Source: Pseudomonadota bacterium (GTDB taxonomy: Bacteria; Myxococcota; Polyangia; Polyangiales; Polyangiaceae). From it: a stretch of DNA of 13,440 bases. The position numbers were made by a program, and so were the translations under genes. Each line of letters starts with the position of its first letter. Positions within the stretch are counted from its first letter, which is position 1. Under the pieces are notes generated by a model. It saw only the letters and a list, made by a program, of their open reading frames with translations. It was not told the DNA's origin and did no database searches. The stretch covers positions 1-13,440 of the forward strand of contig JAEZYO010000303.1 in the NCBI GenBank assembly GCA_023419055.1. Reading direction: 5' to 3'. This document shows, piece by piece, positions 12,920 to 13,440 of this stretch.

Positions 12920-13378
12920 ATGACTCGAACCCGTCGCCGACGCACTGCCACCGAAGTGCTGTTCGCTGCCTCGGTCGCGCTTTCGCTCTGGGCCACTGCC
13001 TGCGGGTCCGAAGGTCCCGATGACGGTGGCACCGGAGGTCGCGTGATCGCGACCGGCGCTCGCAACGGAGGCGCCGGCACCGACTCGAACGGCGGGTCCG
13101 GTGGTGTCGGTGGTGACGAGGTAAACGGGGGAGCGAACGCCGCGGGCTTTGGCGGCTTCTCCGGTTTCGCCGGGTCGAGCTTCGGCGGCGCCGCCGGCGC
13201 TGACGCGACTTTCGGCGGCGCGAACAGCTTCGGCGGCGCGAGCCTCGGCGGTACCTCCAATGGATTCGGCGGCTTCGCGGGATCAGGCGACTTCGGCGGC
13301 ACCAACGGTGTCGGCGGAGCGATCGTGGGAGCCGGCGGCTTCGGGGTCGGAGCCACGAGCTTCGGCGGGAGTATCTAG
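12920..13378 (+). CDS. Glycine-rich FGG-repeat lipoprotein
   Basis: Exported 152-aa protein of unknown function. Seen: an n-region with five Arg (3, 5-8), a hydrophobic segment (12-24) and a lipobox-like ATAC (Cys28), then a low-complexity tail to the end. The tail is mostly Gly with Ala, Ser, Asn and Thr; seven FGG motifs lie in the last 80 residues, and GGxGG runs come first. There is no folded domain. ATG 12920 is chosen because it places Arg-rich and hydrophobic parts as a signal peptide; ATG 12860 would bury them, and only a weak Shine-Dalgarno (AGG 13 nt upstream) is seen. Gly-rich lipoproteins of this build are common in Polyangiaceae genomes, usually with a folded part after the linker; here only the linker-like part is present. 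It is divergent from the M50 gene, 128 bp apart, where I see no convincing promoter. Confidence 0.7.
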   Translation: MTRTRRRRTATEVLFAASVALSLWATACGSEGPDDGGTGGRVIATGARNGGAGTDSNGGSGGVGGDEVNGGANAAGFGGFSGFAGSSFGGAAGADATFGGANSFGGASLGGTSNGFGGFAGSGDFGGTNGVGGAIVGAGGFGVGATSFGGSI

Positions 13379-13383
13379 AGCGA

Positions 13384-13420
13384 CAAACGGTTTGAGCCGG
13401 TGCGCTCGCCGCGAAGCGGC
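13384..13420 (+). terminator. Weak hairpins after the Gly-rich lipoprotein gene
   Basis: Just after the stop codon, CAAAC/GTTTG (13384-13394) form a dyad around one G, and GCCGC/GCGGC (13408-13420) can pair over GAA. Neither is followed by a T-tract and both stems are only 5 bp, so termination here is possible but not shown. Confidence 0.22.
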
Positions 13421-13440
13421 CGCGTGGGGTGGGGCCCCGC

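Noticed and set aside
13020..13378. Gly-rich coding repeats as a mobile or VNTR element
   Set aside because: The repeated TTCGGCGGC words are irregularly spaced and in frame with FGG codons, so the protein sequence explains them.

Overview
The window is about 13.4 kb of GC-rich bacterial chromosome, tightly packed with genes. The likely source is a myxobacterium, most probably Polyangiales/Sorangiineae. The case rests on four things: a textbook MYXO-CTERM sorting tail (Gly-Cys-Ser, membrane segment, Arg cluster) on a secreted protein, several secreted or lipid-anchored proteins of unknown function, a glycine-rich lipoprotein of a kind common in that group, and strong G/C bias at third codon positions. 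I see no phage, transposon, integron, tRNA, rRNA or CRISPR signal. The region looks like ordinary chromosome carrying envelope and secreted functions.

Layout. (1) 62-2311, minus strand: a probable two-gene operon of a GHSTG lipase-like alpha/beta hydrolase followed 9 bp later by a LigB/DODA-type extradiol dioxygenase with an unexpected twin-arginine lipoprotein-like leader. (2) 2414-3608: a small plus-strand gene of unknown function converges on a minus-strand, cysteine-rich secreted protein that resembles the lysozyme/transglycosylase fold. (3) 3609-4046: the only long gap, with a weak sigma54-like site and a hairpin that covers the Shine-Dalgarno of the next gene. (4) 4047-4955, plus: an isoaspartyl peptidase/L-asparaginase (Ntn hydrolase). 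(5) 5021-7008, plus: an operon of a LemA lipoprotein, a YgcG-like TPM protein with a glycine-rich tail, and a second membrane TPM protein, separated by only 4 bp each. (6) 6971-9022, minus: a large exported TIM-barrel glycosidase-like protein with a C-terminal carbohydrate-binding-like domain and MYXO-CTERM; its 3' end overlaps the TPM gene by 38 bp. (7) 9233-9802, plus: a YkgJ-type cysteine-cluster protein, divergent from (6). (8) 9812-11242, minus: an orphan GAF histidine kinase, convergent with (7). (9) 11487-12791, minus: an M50 site-2 protease with two CBS domains. (10) 12920-13378, plus: a glycine/FGG-rich lipoprotein.

The most informative non-coding structure is the 9023-9232 divergent region. 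It holds a good sigma70-like promoter for the exported protein, an exact 8-bp direct repeat with an 11-bp period just upstream of that promoter (the geometry of PhoB/OmpR-type response-regulator sites), and a 15-bp dyad overlapping the likely -35 position of the ykgJ-like gene. Next is a perfect 9-bp stem at 9796-9818 that contains the stop codons of both convergent genes. I find no wholly new multi-gene system. The best candidates for new biology are the exported, regulated MYXO-CTERM protein, the possible export of a DODA-family dioxygenase, and the cysteine-rich lysozyme-like protein.
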